Counted from the stretch's first letter, positions 1-10,275 are shown. The stretch is DNA of 64,000 nucleotides from Mucilaginibacter dorajii (GCF_024808255.1 NZ_JANTYS010000028.1:1-64000), one strand, 5' to 3'. The notes: generated by a model not told the origin, from the sequence alone. Made by a program: numbers and translations.

Positions 1-242
1 GACCTGTATAGTTCATCTTAGGACTAACAGAATACCTTGTATAGTATTTACAGGATTTACTCACAAATCTGTATAGCTATTTCCGGACGGGTCATCTTTG
101 ACACAATCTGTACGCAACCGCACATCAAGTGTTTCACTATCGTACGGTTTTAAATAAAGTGTTTGTATTTAATTAACTGATTATTAGTTATTTATGTAAT
201 TGGTATGGCTTTTAACGTTATATTGGCATAAGCAATTTACCC

Positions 243-2633
243 ATGTTAAAAAATTACCTCAAAATAGCCTGGAGAAACCTCATTAAACATAAGGTATTCT
301 CGTTCATAAACGTAGGCGGTTTAGCAATTGGTGTGGCCGCGTTTTGGCTCATCAGCCTATATGTTGCCGATGAGTGGAGTTTTGACCGTTACAATACCAA
401 GGCCGACCGCATTTTTCGCGTTGCGCAGCATGGTGCCTGGAACGGCGGCAAATTTAACCTGGCCGTTACTTCGCCGCCATACGCGCCGGCTTTAAAAAAT
501 GATTATCCCGAAGTTGAAGATGCCGTACGGATTGACGCCGAAGGTGGTGGCAAGATAATCTACGGCGATAAGCAGATGAATGAAGGCAATATGTTTTTTA
601 CCGATAATGCCGTTTTTAACATATTTACCTTCCATTTTTTATACGGCGATGCAGAATCGGCTTTGGCTAAACCACAAACTATTGTTTTAACTAAAACGCT
701 GGCCATTAAATTATTTGGTGATGCCGAAAACGCCCTCAATAAAACCATCCAGATTGAAAACACGCCTACTTCAGTAACCGGTGTTATTGATGATGTGCCG
801 GTAAACTCCCATTTCACCTTCCAGGCTTTGCGTTCGTTCCCCACTGGTTTTACCGGCAAATGGGGCAATTCAAACCTGTATACCTATGTATTGCTTAAAG
901 ATCATGACGATTATAAAAAGATCGAAGCTAATTCTGATGTTTTCTTTAATAAATACATTAAAGGCGATTTAGGTAAAATGACTTTTAGAATTGAATTGCA
1001 GCCGCTTACCGATATTCACCTTAAATCCAATTTAGATTATGAGATAGGTAGCAACGGCAATATCACTTATGTATATGTATTTAGTGTTGTGGCCTTATTG
1101 ATCCTGGTTATCGCGGTTATCAACTATGTTAACCTTACCACGGCCCGCTCATCAGTAAGGGTGAAAGAAATTGGTGTGCGTAAAGTGATCGGATCGGGCA
1201 AAACCCAACTGATGGTAATGTTTTTTGCCGAATCTGTTTTACTTACTGTAATAGCTACACTGTTAGCCGGGGTGCTTATCCAGTTTGTGTTGCCATATTT
1301 TAACCAGTTATCGGGCAAAAACCTGGTGTTAACACAGTTTGGCTTAACTAAAACCATCATTGCTTTTGTAGTATTTTCATTTACCGCGGGTATGTTGAGC
1401 GGTTTATACCCGGCTTTGTTCCTGTCGGGTTTCAAAACTATATCTGCCATGAAGGGGCAATTGGGCAGCCAGGCATCTACCATATTATTCAGAAAATCAT
1501 TAGTGGTATTCCAGTTTGTGATCACTATAGTAATGATAGCCGGTTCATGTATCATTTACCAGCAGCTTAATTTTGTGATGAATAAAGACCTGGGTTTCAA
1601 CAAAGCGCAGGTACTTACTTTTCATATCCATGATAAATCTGCCCGGACCAAAATAGCTGCCATAAAGAGCCAGTTACTGCAAAATCCAGCTGTAGAAAGC
1701 GTAGGCATAGCCGGTAACCCCATCGGTAATAATGACATAGGTGGCGGCGATTTTAACTTAGGTGCTGATGGAAAAGTAAACCAGGACTCAAAAATTGTAG
1801 AGAACCTGGTGATTGATGAAGACTTTATCCCAACCCTGCAGATCAAAATGGATCAAGGCCGCAATTTTTCGCCAACCATGGCTACCGATCAAAAGCAATC
1901 TATCCTGGTAAACCAAACACTGGTAAAAGAGATGGGTTGGAAAGATGCCGTTGGCAAAGCCGTACGCACCGGGGTTGATGAAAAAGGGAATATCATTACG
2001 CAAACCATTATTGGTGTGGTTAAAGATTTTAACACCTATTCGTTGCAGCACAAGGTTTCGCCAATGGTATTGGAAATGCCCGCGCAGGCAAACGATGAAG
2101 ATAATATGTACGTCCGTATAGCTAAAAACAATATCCCTGCAACACTCAATTATATCAGCAAGGTATATGGCCGGTTTGATATTGAAAGCAAGGTTGAGTA
2201 CCATTTCCTTGATCAGAACTTTGCCAAACAATACCAATCTGAGCAAAAGCAGGGGAGTATCCTGTTCATCTTCACCGTCCTGGCTATCGGTATTGCCTGC
2301 TTAGGCTTATTTGGCCTGGTAACATTTACTGCCGAGCAGCGGGTTAAAGAAATAGGCATCCGTAAAGTTTTGGGCGCAAGTGTAACCTCTATAGTTGGCC
2401 TGTTGTCAAAAGACTTGATGAAGCTGGTATTGGTAGCCACCGTAATAGCGTCGCCGCTGGCCTGGTACGGTATGAGCAAATGGCTGCAAAGTTTTGCTTA
2501 CCGGGTTGATATTCAATGGTGGGTATTTGCCATAGCCGGTATAGCCGCCGTATTGATAGCCTTTGTTACGGTAAGTTCACAATCGGTAAGGGCAGCCACA
2601 GCTAACCCGGCTAAGAGTTTAAAAAGCGAATAA
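243..2633 (+). CDS. FtsX/MacB-type ABC transporter permease (array member 1)
   Basis: 796 aa. An N-terminal membrane segment (about residues 18-45) is followed by a MacB-type periplasmic core domain, a cluster of three membrane helices (about 280-410) with the FtsX signature KEIGVRKVIGSG, a second periplasmic domain, and a second FtsX domain near the C-terminus with KEIGIRKVLGAS. It ends NPAKSLKSE, a tail shared by all five paralogues. Such proteins are permease subunits of MacB/LolCE-like exporters or mechanotransmitters and need a separate ATPase, which is not in this window. It is the first gene of a same-strand array. A weak promoter (TTTG at 162-165, TAGTTATT at 185-192) precedes it. The substrate is unknown; the family call is secure. 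Confidence 0.93.
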   Translation: MLKNYLKIAWRNLIKHKVFSFINVGGLAIGVAAFWLISLYVADEWSFDRYNTKADRIFRVAQHGAWNGGKFNLAVTSPPYAPALKNDYPEVEDAVRIDAEGGGKIIYGDKQMNEGNMFFTDNAVFNIFTFHFLYGDAESALAKPQTIVLTKTLAIKLFGDAENALNKTIQIENTPTSVTGVIDDVPVNSHFTFQALRSFPTGFTGKWGNSNLYTYVLLKDHDDYKKIEANSDVFFNKYIKGDLGKMTFRIELQPLTDIHLKSNLDYEIGSNGNITYVYVFSVVALLILVIAVINYVNLTTARSSVRVKEIGVRKVIGSGKTQLMVMFFAESVLLTVIATLLAGVLIQFVLPYFNQLSGKNLVLTQFGLTKTIIAFVVFSFTAGMLSGLYPALFLSGFKTISAMKGQLGSQASTILFRKSLVVFQFVITIVMIAGSCIIYQQLNFVMNKDLGFNKAQVLTFHIHDKSARTKIAAIKSQLLQNPAVESVGIAGNPIGNNDIGGGDFNLGADGKVNQDSKIVENLVIDEDFIPTLQIKMDQGRNFSPTMATDQKQSILVNQTLVKEMGWKDAVGKAVRTGVDEKGNIITQTIIGVVKDFNTYSLQHKVSPMVLEMPAQANDEDNMYVRIAKNNIPATLNYISKVYGRFDIESKVEYHFLDQNFAKQYQSEQKQGSILFIFTVLAIGIACLGLFGLVTFTAEQRVKEIGIRKVLGASVTSIVGLLSKDLMKLVLVATVIASPLAWYGMSKWLQSFAYRVDIQWWVFAIAGIAAVLIAFVTVSSQSVRAATANPAKSLKSE

Positions 2634-2643
2634 TTAACCATTA

Positions 2644-2716
2644 GGTCATTTGCTTCGCGTCATTAAGTCATTTTTTTTTGATTTTCAATGACTTAATGAC
2701 GCGAAGCAGATGAACC
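2644..2716. repeat. Long inverted repeat between permeases 1 and 2
   Basis: A left arm (2644-2672) built of GTCATTnn units around GCTTCGCGTC pairs almost perfectly with a right arm (2687-2716), with one mismatch and one inserted base. The loop is T-rich and 14 nt long. The hairpin begins about 10 nt after the stop of permease 1 and ends about 15 nt before the start of permease 2. In RNA it would be a very stable stem, so it could act as a processing, stability or attenuation element. Function is inferred only. Confidence 0.85.
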
Positions 2717-2731
2717 AATTAACCAAATAAA

Positions 2732-5158
2732 ATGATTAGAAATTATATAAAAACTGCATTCCGCACGCTCAGGAAAAACCTGGGCTTTACGGCTATTAAT
2801 GTATTGGGCCTGGCCCTTGGCCTGGCAACCTGTTTGCTGATTGTTTTTTACGTGGTTGATGAGTTAAGCTACGACCGATACAATGTAAACGCCGATAGGA
2901 TATTCCGCATTAATAACGACATTAAATTCGGTGGTAACGATCAATCATACGCCAGCTCGCCGGCACCTTTGGCAGCCGCTTTGGCAGCCGATATCCCGGA
3001 GGTAGAGAAATCTGTACGGTTGATAAATAAGTGGGGCTATAATGTTAAAAAGGGTAATCAAAATATCAAAGAAGATCACATGTTATTTGCCGATCCCTCT
3101 ATTTTTGATGTTTTTACTTTACCCATGATAGCCGGCGAACCCAAAACCGCCCTGGTTGATCCACGTTGCGTGGTAATTAGCGAAACAGTGGCTAAACGTT
3201 ATTTTAACAACCCTTTACAGGCAGTTGGCAAAACACTCACTTTCAATGACAGCGTGCTATTTAAAGTTACCGGCGTAATTAAAGATATACCAAAACAATC
3301 GCATTTTAATTTTGGCTTCTTTTTATCCATGAGTACCCTTGCCGAAAGCCGGGAAAATGCCTGGCTCAGCAATAATTTTAATACCTATGTTTTACTCAAA
3401 CAAGGCGCCGATCCGCAGAAATTTAAAGCCAAATTACAATTACTGATGCGCAAATACGCCGGGCCGCAATTACAAAGCGTTTTACACGTCTCGTTTGACG
3501 AACTTAAAAAAGCCGGTAACAAATACGATCTTAATATAATACCACTAAAAGATATTCACCTTAAATCAAATTGTGTATCTGAATTAGCCCCGGGCGGCAA
3601 TATCCTGTATGTGTACATATTTACGGCCGTTGCTATGTTTATTTTGCTGATAGCCTGCGTAAACTTCATGAACCTATCTACCGCCCGGTCATCCAACCGG
3701 GCGCGTGAGGTTGGGGTACGTAAAGTGTTAGGATCGCCGAGGAGCTCGCTCATCTTCCAGTTTTTGTCAGAGTCCGTGATGGTTACATTTATAGCAGCTG
3801 TTTTGGCCGTTATCGCGGCTTATTTATTCCTGCCCGCGTTTAATAATATGGCCGATAAATCCTTCTCTTTTAATGTAGCCTCATTAAGCTGGCTGGTGCC
3901 GGGTATGTTGGTAGCTGTATTAGTTATTGGCTGCATGGCGGGGTTTTACCCTGCGTTTTTTCTTTCGGCTTTTCAACCAATTGAAGTGTTAAAGGGCAAG
4001 CTGGCCAATGGTTTCAAAGGTAGCTGGCTCAGGAGTTTCCTGGTGGTTTTTCAATTTTCGATATCTATTTTCCTGATCATTGGTACATTGGTGATTTATA
4101 ACCAGCTGCAATATATTCAGCATAAAGACCTTGGCTATAAACGCGACCAAATGATGGTAATTCACGGCACCTGGGATTTGGCTAACCAGGCCGCTACCTT
4201 CAAAAATGAGGTTAAGCAATTGCCTGGTGTGGTTAATGCCACCATGACCGGTTTTTTACCCACCATGGATTACCGCAACAGCAGCAGCTTGTTTCCAGAT
4301 CGAAACCTTGATCAAAAGAAGGCATTACTGGCGCAAACCTGGACTACCGACGATGACTATATACCTACGCTTGGGTTAAAATTGGTTAAAGGTCGTAATT
4401 TTAGTAAGCAAATGGGTACCGATACCACCTCAATGATCATTAATGAATCTGCTGCACGATTAATGGGCATAACAGACCCTATCAACAAAATGTTATATGC
4501 CCCTCAAGATAATATGGCCAAAATTTGGAAGGGGTATCGCATTATTGGAATAATCAAAGATTTTAACTTCAGCTCGTTAAAAGACAATATTGGTCCGGTG
4601 GTATTGATGTACGGCAGGGATCAGGGTGCATTAAGTGTGAAGGTGAATACTGCCAATATAACCACGTTAATGGGCCTTATCAAAAATAAATGGAAAGCGA
4701 TAGCGCCCAACCGGGAGTTTAACTACTCTTTTATGGACCAGGATTTTGATGCCACTTACCGCGCCGAGCAGCGCATGGGGACCATAGCCATTGTATTTAC
4801 GTCGTTGGCTATCATTATTGCCTGTTTGGGCTTGTTTGGCCTCGCTGCCTACGCTGCAGAGCAACGCGGTAAAGAGATAGGTATCCGTAAAGTGTTGGGT
4901 GCCGAAGTAAGCACCATAGTAGCCATGCTATCAAAAGAATTTATGAAACTGGTACTGATATCCATTGTGTTTGCGACGCCACTGGCCTGGCTGGCTATGA
5001 ATCAATGGTTGCAAAGTTTTGCATACAGGCAAAATATCCAATGGTGGGTATTAGCGCTATCGGCGTTCCTGGCCATTTTTATAGCCTTTGTAACCATCAG
5101 CTTTCAATCAATCAAAGCAGCGGTAACCAACCCGGTGAAAAGTTTGAGATCAGAATAG
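2732..5158 (+). CDS. FtsX/MacB-type ABC transporter permease (array member 2)
   Basis: 808 aa, the longest of the five paralogues. It has the same order: N-terminal membrane helix (about 17-45), MacB-like periplasmic domain, first FtsX block with REVGVRKVLGSP, second periplasmic domain, second FtsX block with KEIGIRKVLGAE, and tail NPVKSLRSE. Both FtsX signatures are intact, so it reads as functional. It lies 98 bp after permease 1 on the same strand, separated by the long inverted repeat, and is probably co-transcribed. No ATPase domain is present. Paralogy implies local duplication; different substrates or heteromeric pairing are both possible. Confidence 0.93.
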   Translation: MIRNYIKTAFRTLRKNLGFTAINVLGLALGLATCLLIVFYVVDELSYDRYNVNADRIFRINNDIKFGGNDQSYASSPAPLAAALAADIPEVEKSVRLINKWGYNVKKGNQNIKEDHMLFADPSIFDVFTLPMIAGEPKTALVDPRCVVISETVAKRYFNNPLQAVGKTLTFNDSVLFKVTGVIKDIPKQSHFNFGFFLSMSTLAESRENAWLSNNFNTYVLLKQGADPQKFKAKLQLLMRKYAGPQLQSVLHVSFDELKKAGNKYDLNIIPLKDIHLKSNCVSELAPGGNILYVYIFTAVAMFILLIACVNFMNLSTARSSNRAREVGVRKVLGSPRSSLIFQFLSESVMVTFIAAVLAVIAAYLFLPAFNNMADKSFSFNVASLSWLVPGMLVAVLVIGCMAGFYPAFFLSAFQPIEVLKGKLANGFKGSWLRSFLVVFQFSISIFLIIGTLVIYNQLQYIQHKDLGYKRDQMMVIHGTWDLANQAATFKNEVKQLPGVVNATMTGFLPTMDYRNSSSLFPDRNLDQKKALLAQTWTTDDDYIPTLGLKLVKGRNFSKQMGTDTTSMIINESAARLMGITDPINKMLYAPQDNMAKIWKGYRIIGIIKDFNFSSLKDNIGPVVLMYGRDQGALSVKVNTANITTLMGLIKNKWKAIAPNREFNYSFMDQDFDATYRAEQRMGTIAIVFTSLAIIIACLGLFGLAAYAAEQRGKEIGIRKVLGAEVSTIVAMLSKEFMKLVLISIVFATPLAWLAMNQWLQSFAYRQNIQWWVLALSAFLAIFIAFVTISFQSIKAAVTNPVKSLRSE

Positions 5159-5164
5159 ATTTTA

Positions 5165-5240
5165 GTCATTAGGTCATTTGCTTCGCGTCATTAAGTCATT
5201 GAACTTTTAGAATGACTTAATGACCAAATGACTCAATGAC
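5165..5240. repeat. Imperfect inverted repeat between permeases 2 and 3
   Basis: This is the same family as the repeat after permease 1. The left arm (5165-5200) carries GTCATTnn units and GCTTCGCGTC. The right arm (5211-5240) pairs with it but lacks about six bases of the GCGAAG centre, so the stem would have an internal bulge. It starts 6 nt after the stop of permease 2. A run of CCAATGAAC-like units (5248-5270) follows before the next start codon. Confidence 0.8.
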
Positions 5241-5277
5241 AGTTTACCAATGAACATTGAACCAATGAACTACTAAC

Positions 5278-7653
5278 ATGATACGTAATTATTTCAAAAT
5301 TGCCTGGCGGAGCCTTTATAAGCAAAAGGCTTTTTCGCTTATTCATATCCTGGGTTTAACCATGGGTATTACAGTTTGCCTGATGATATTCCTGTATATT
5401 ATGAATGAGTTTAGTGTAGATAAATTTCATAAGCAGGGCAAAAATATTTACCGGGTTATGCGTGGCTTTGATCCGGCACAACCAATGGTACCATACCTAT
5501 CGGCACCATATGCGCCAGCTTTGCTGAATGATTATCCGCAGGATATAAAAATGGCTGTACGTGTATCGCCTCAAAATAACCTGGTATCATTTGGCGAAAA
5601 AGCTTTTAACGAAAAAAAGGTGTATGCGGTAGATGCCGGCTTTTTTAAGCTTTTTACCTTCCCGCTCATCAAGGGCAACGGTGCCACAGCTTTGGACAAT
5701 CCCAACAGCGTGGTGCTGACCGAAACAACCGCTAAAAAATATTTCGGCTCTGTTGACAATGCCATGGGCAAAGTGGTACAGTTTGATAAGCAGCTCAACC
5801 TAAAGGTTACCGGCGTGGCTAAAGATGTGCCGTCAAACTCGCACCTCGATTTTGATATGGTGATGCCTATTTCCAACTATACCAAATACCCAGCCTACAA
5901 TGTGTGGATTAACAACGGCCTGTTTGTTTACGTGCTTTTAAATGAACATACCAATCCTGCATCACTTGTAAGCCGTTTTACCCGGTTTATGGATAAGTAC
6001 ATGGGGAAGGATATGCAGAAATTCGGGGCAAAATTTGATTTGAACCTTACACCGCTTAATGATATCTATTTTGAGCCATACTCGGCTTTTGATAACGTGA
6101 AGCATGGCGATAAAACCGTGGTATTCATTTTTATATCGATAGCGGCGCTTATCATGCTCATTGCCTGCATCAACTTTATGAACCTGGCCACCATAAGGGC
6201 GGTTGAGCGTTCAAAGGAGGTAGGTATGCGCAAGGTGATGGGTGCGCTACGCAACCATTTGATATGGCAGTTCATCGGCGAATCACTTATGCTGGCGCTG
6301 ATCTCCTGCGCGTTATCAATTGGGTTGTTATTGCTGCTGATGCCTTATTACAACCAATTACTGGGTTATAATTTAACAGTATCGTGGAATAGCGCGCCTA
6401 TCTGGTTATTTCTTTTTGGGGTGATACTGGTGGTGGGCTTTTTAGCAGGAAGCTACCCTGCGATATTTATGTCGGCATTTTCGCCTATCCAGGCTTTAAA
6501 AGGCAAATTGAAACTGGGTAAAGGAGGCAGCATTTTCCGCGAATCGCTGGTGGTGCTGCAATTCAGTATTTCGGTGATGCTCATCATTGGTACCATTGTT
6601 ATTGTTAACCAGATGCATTACATCAAAAGTAAATCATTAGGTTACGATAAAGAGCAAACGTTAGTCATCAAAATAGATAATAACGACATTTATGACCACC
6701 GCCTTGCGTTTAAAAACGAATTGCAAAATTCGGGCGCGGTGTCATCAGTCTCCCTGATGTCGGGCGAGCCGGGCGGATTTTATGACGTACACGCCTTTGA
6801 CGCCGAGGGACAACAGGCAATATTTAAGTCGCGTACTGAGTTTGCCGACTTTGAATATGTAAAAACGCTTGGCCTCAAGTTAATTGCCGGGCGCGATTTC
6901 TCGCCATCATTTGCTACCGATACCACAGCCTCGGTATTAATCAATCGTACTTGCGCCAAAGAATTAGGCTTTTCGCCTCAGCAAGCCATTGGTAAATGGA
7001 TAAAAAACAGGGGCAGGGACGATAAAAAACGTAATATAATAGGGGTTATTGAAGATTTTAATTTCCTCTCCCTTAAAGAAAATATGGATGCCCTGGTAAT
7101 ATCGCCAAGTGAGGATAGGCGTGTAGTAGTAATCAAACTAAAACCAGGCAATATCCCCGCGTCTGTGAAAGCCGTTAAAGATGCGTATGCCAAAGTAGCC
7201 CCGGTTTATCCGTTTGAGTATACTTTTTTAGATCAGAAATTTGATACCACCTATAAAACCGATATCAGGCAGCAAACCATGCTAACCATTTTTTCGGGAC
7301 TGGCCATTTTTATTGCCTGTTTAGGTTTATTCGGACTGGCTTCATTTACCGCCGCAAAACGAACTAAAGAAATTGGCGTGCGAAAGGTACTTGGCTCATC
7401 GGTACAAAACATACTGATCCTGATTTCAAGAGATCTATTGAAACCGGTTTTACTGGCTACAGTAATAGCTATGCCAATTGGCTATTACTGTATGAACAAG
7501 TGGCTGCAAAGCTTCGCCTATAAAACCTCGCTTCATTGGTGGATCTTTGTTTTGGCGGCCTTTTTAACTTTTGTGATCGCGTTGGTTACCATTAGCTTTC
7601 AATCGCTAAAAGCGGCGCTGATGAACCCGATAAAGAGTTTGAGATCAGAATAG
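5278..7653 (+). CDS. FtsX/MacB-type ABC transporter permease (array member 3)
   Basis: 791 aa. Four-helix permease architecture with two periplasmic MacB-core domains. The first FtsX signature reads KEVGMRKVMGAL and the second KEIGVRKVLGSS, and the tail is NPIKSLRSE. The N-terminal helix is about residues 17-43. Same strand as its neighbours, 119 bp after permease 2, so probably part of one long transcript. Nothing suggests truncation or frameshift. The cognate ATPase is not visible. Family placement is secure; substrate unknown. Confidence 0.93.
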   Translation: MIRNYFKIAWRSLYKQKAFSLIHILGLTMGITVCLMIFLYIMNEFSVDKFHKQGKNIYRVMRGFDPAQPMVPYLSAPYAPALLNDYPQDIKMAVRVSPQNNLVSFGEKAFNEKKVYAVDAGFFKLFTFPLIKGNGATALDNPNSVVLTETTAKKYFGSVDNAMGKVVQFDKQLNLKVTGVAKDVPSNSHLDFDMVMPISNYTKYPAYNVWINNGLFVYVLLNEHTNPASLVSRFTRFMDKYMGKDMQKFGAKFDLNLTPLNDIYFEPYSAFDNVKHGDKTVVFIFISIAALIMLIACINFMNLATIRAVERSKEVGMRKVMGALRNHLIWQFIGESLMLALISCALSIGLLLLLMPYYNQLLGYNLTVSWNSAPIWLFLFGVILVVGFLAGSYPAIFMSAFSPIQALKGKLKLGKGGSIFRESLVVLQFSISVMLIIGTIVIVNQMHYIKSKSLGYDKEQTLVIKIDNNDIYDHRLAFKNELQNSGAVSSVSLMSGEPGGFYDVHAFDAEGQQAIFKSRTEFADFEYVKTLGLKLIAGRDFSPSFATDTTASVLINRTCAKELGFSPQQAIGKWIKNRGRDDKKRNIIGVIEDFNFLSLKENMDALVISPSEDRRVVVIKLKPGNIPASVKAVKDAYAKVAPVYPFEYTFLDQKFDTTYKTDIRQQTMLTIFSGLAIFIACLGLFGLASFTAAKRTKEIGVRKVLGSSVQNILILISRDLLKPVLLATVIAMPIGYYCMNKWLQSFAYKTSLHWWIFVLAAFLTFVIALVTISFQSLKAALMNPIKSLRSE

Positions 7654-7655
7654 TT

Positions 7656-7689
7656 GGTTCATTTGTTCACTGGTTCATTAGTTCATTGG
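7656..7689. repeat. Four tandem octads of the GTTCATTn type
   Basis: Four consecutive 8-bp units (GGTTCATT, TGTTCACT, GGTTCATT, AGTTCATT) start 3 nt after the stop of permease 3. Unlike the repeats in the neighbouring gaps there is no paired arm. The remaining 100 bp before permease 4 is AT-rich with ATTTAGAGTTT-like phrases and no ORF. Confidence 0.75.
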
Positions 7690-7788
7690 TCTGGATGCAG
7701 ACGCTGGCGGCGACGCAAGGACTTTAGAGTTTTTTAATTAAGATTTAGAGTTTAACAATTTGAATTTCAGATATTAAAATTTAGCAGT

Positions 7789-10167
7789 ATGAATACAAAA
7801 TTAGCGTGGCGTAATTTAAAAAAGAATAGACTTTATGCATTTATAAATGTGTTGGGTTTAACAGTGGGGATTGCCAGTTGCCTGCTTATTGGCATTTATA
7901 TAAAGCATGAAACAAGCTATGATAACTTTCATGTTAATGCTGATAGAATAGTACGTGCTACCATGGAGTATGAACACTCAAACGGGGCGCAGCATATAGC
8001 TGTTACCGGTACCAAGGCCGGGCCGCAGTTAAAACGTATGTTCCCAAAGGTTGAGGCATTTGTACGTACTTTGAAAAGCGCGGCGGTAGTGAGTTATAAC
8101 GACAAAGTGTTTGAGGAAAATAGTCTCTTATATGCCGATCCGAATTTTTTTAGTGTGTTTTCATTTAAATTGATAGCCGGCGATGCAGGATCTGTTTTGA
8201 GTTCCGCGGATAAGGTTGTAATTACCCAAAACGCTGCTGAGAAATATTTTGGCCACCAGGATGCATTGGGTAAAATCTTAAAAATAGGATCAAAAACATA
8301 TACCGTTTCGGCTATTACAGCTAATGTTCCCTCAAATTCGCAAATCCAATACGATTTTGTGCTGCCATTTAGCTTATACATGGATAGGCAAGGCCCCGAA
8401 CAATGGTGGTCGGCTAATAACATGACTTATTTGTTGTTAAATAGCAAGGATGATATCGCGCCGTTACAGCAGCAGATAAAAGCATACATGAACGATGTAA
8501 GTAAAAACGAATTAAAAATGACTGGGCGCGAGTACCTGACCTTTGATATCCAGGCATTAAAAGATGTGCATTTGTTTGGCAATATGCCTGATGAATTTGA
8601 GCCCGGAGGCAGCATTACTTACATTTATATTATGCTGGCCGTAGCCTTGCTGATACTGCTGATAGCTTGCGTTAACTACGTAAACCTGGCTATTGCCCAA
8701 TCATCAGGCCGTGGTGCCGAAATTGGCGTACGTAAAGTAATGGGGGCCGGCCAGGGCGAACTTTTCTGGCAATTTATAACGGAGTCGGTTTTCACCACAA
8801 TCATCGCGTCTGTTTTGGCTTTGGCGCTTGCAGCGTTTGTATTGCCATTATTCAATAACATTTCGGGCAAACAATTGCTGCCATCGGCTTTTTTAAATCC
8901 GGTAATCCTCGTTGGGTTGCTGGTGTTAAGTGTTTTTATCGGTTTTGCTGCAGGGGCCTATCCTGCCATATTATTATCTGGTGCTAAATTGGTTAAAATA
9001 CTTAAATCGGGTTTTTCATTTACTTCCGGGCAAAATGTACGTAAGTCGTTGATTGTGTTCCAGTTTGCAATTTCCATTTTCCTGATCATTTCAACGGTTG
9101 TGATTTTGCAGCAATTATCCTATATCCGTAACAAGGATGTGGGCTACAACAAAAGTAATGTGGTAGTGTTGCCTATCGACTCCAAAATACAACCCCAGCT
9201 TGATGCCATTAAAAAAGCGATAAGCCTGGTGCCCGGTGTACAGCAAGTGGCAGCAGCCAATAACGAACCCATTAACGTTGGCTGGGGCGATGTAATTAAA
9301 ACCAACGACGGCAAAAAGATCTCAGTAAACGCCATTCCTGTTGATGAAAATTTTATAAAAACTATCCAGCTAAAGCTGATAGCAGGCAGCGATTATACCC
9401 ATGCCGACCTGATGACGCTTGATACCGCCAATCAATACAAAAACTACCGCTATTCCTTTATTCTGAACGAGTCGGCAGTAAAAGCGCTTGGATGGACACC
9501 GGAGCAAGCTATAGGAAAAACCATTAACAAAAACGCGCCTGGTGTTATTAAAGGCGTTGTAAAGGATTTTAACTTTAAAACCTTTCATGATCCTATTACG
9601 CCATTGATCCTGTTTCTTAACGACGATCAGTTATACAACATGTTTGTAAGGGTAAACGGTAACAACACCGCCGCAACCATTGCCGCATTAGGCAAGGTAT
9701 GGAAAAGCCGCATCAGTCACCGCCCGTTTGATTATCGCTTTTTGGATGACGATTATGATGCCTTATACCGTACCGAGCAACGTACAGCTGGTGTATTTAC
9801 AACATTTTCGGTACTGGCCATTTTACTGGCTTGTTTGGGGTTATTTGCAATTACTGCCTTTGCAGTAGTACAGCGTACCAAAGAGATTGGCATCCGCAAA
9901 GTATTAGGGGCAAGCATCGCCAACATTATCCTGTTGATAGCCAAGGATTTTTTAGCTTTAGTGGTTGTAGCTACCATCATCGCATCGCCAATAGCCTGGT
10001 ACATATCCAGCAAATGGCTACAGGATTTCGCCTATCGAATTGATATTCACTGGTGGGTGTTTATTGCCACAGGCGCAGCGGCATTACTGGTGGCGGCCCT
10101 AACGGTAAGTATCCAATCAACTAAAGCCGCACTGGCAAACCCGGTTAAAAGTCTTAAAACGGAATAG
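7789..10167 (+). CDS. FtsX/MacB-type ABC transporter permease (array member 4)
   Basis: 792 aa. The start MNTKLAWRNLKKN lacks the few extra N-terminal residues of the other paralogues but keeps the amphipathic segment before the first helix (about 16-40). Two MacB-like periplasmic domains; FtsX signatures AEIGVRKVMGAG (first) and KEIGIRKVLGAS (second); tail NPVKSLKTE. Same strand, 135 bp after permease 3. Its second FtsX block is close in sequence to those of members 1 and 2, consistent with duplication or gene conversion. No ATPase domain. Substrate unknown. Confidence 0.93.
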   Translation: MNTKLAWRNLKKNRLYAFINVLGLTVGIASCLLIGIYIKHETSYDNFHVNADRIVRATMEYEHSNGAQHIAVTGTKAGPQLKRMFPKVEAFVRTLKSAAVVSYNDKVFEENSLLYADPNFFSVFSFKLIAGDAGSVLSSADKVVITQNAAEKYFGHQDALGKILKIGSKTYTVSAITANVPSNSQIQYDFVLPFSLYMDRQGPEQWWSANNMTYLLLNSKDDIAPLQQQIKAYMNDVSKNELKMTGREYLTFDIQALKDVHLFGNMPDEFEPGGSITYIYIMLAVALLILLIACVNYVNLAIAQSSGRGAEIGVRKVMGAGQGELFWQFITESVFTTIIASVLALALAAFVLPLFNNISGKQLLPSAFLNPVILVGLLVLSVFIGFAAGAYPAILLSGAKLVKILKSGFSFTSGQNVRKSLIVFQFAISIFLIISTVVILQQLSYIRNKDVGYNKSNVVVLPIDSKIQPQLDAIKKAISLVPGVQQVAAANNEPINVGWGDVIKTNDGKKISVNAIPVDENFIKTIQLKLIAGSDYTHADLMTLDTANQYKNYRYSFILNESAVKALGWTPEQAIGKTINKNAPGVIKGVVKDFNFKTFHDPITPLILFLNDDQLYNMFVRVNGNNTAATIAALGKVWKSRISHRPFDYRFLDDDYDALYRTEQRTAGVFTTFSVLAILLACLGLFAITAFAVVQRTKEIGIRKVLGASIANIILLIAKDFLALVVVATIIASPIAWYISSKWLQDFAYRIDIHWWVFIATGAAALLVAALTVSIQSTKAALANPVKSLKTE

Positions 10168-10170
10168 AAC

Positions 10171-10260
10171 GTCATTGGGTCATTTGCTGCGCGTCATTGA
10201 GTCATTTTAAATGTTCAATATCATGCCAGTGATCTAATGACGTGCAGCAAATGACCATTA
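10171..10260. repeat. Inverted repeat between permeases 4 and 5
   Basis: The left arm 10171-10206 has units GTCATTGG, GTCATTTG, a GCTGCGC centre, then GTCATTGA and GTCATTTT. The right arm 10231-10260 carries TAATGACGTGCAGCAAATGA. The pairing is imperfect, with a spacer of about 24 nt. It begins 3 nt after the stop of permease 4 and belongs to the family seen after permeases 1 and 2, but the centre is CTGCGC rather than CTTCGC with a matching change in the other arm, which suggests that pairing is maintained. Confidence 0.8.
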
Positions 10261-10275
10261 ATCCAATGAACTAAC

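Noticed and set aside
200..245. Sigma-54 type promoter before permease 1
   Set aside because: The GG/GC spacing and TTGC half-site do not match the consensus.
1124..1555. Long opposite-strand frames within the permease, kinase and glycosyltransferase genes
   Set aside because: They mirror the real reading frames, lack domains and have no start context; treated as shadows.
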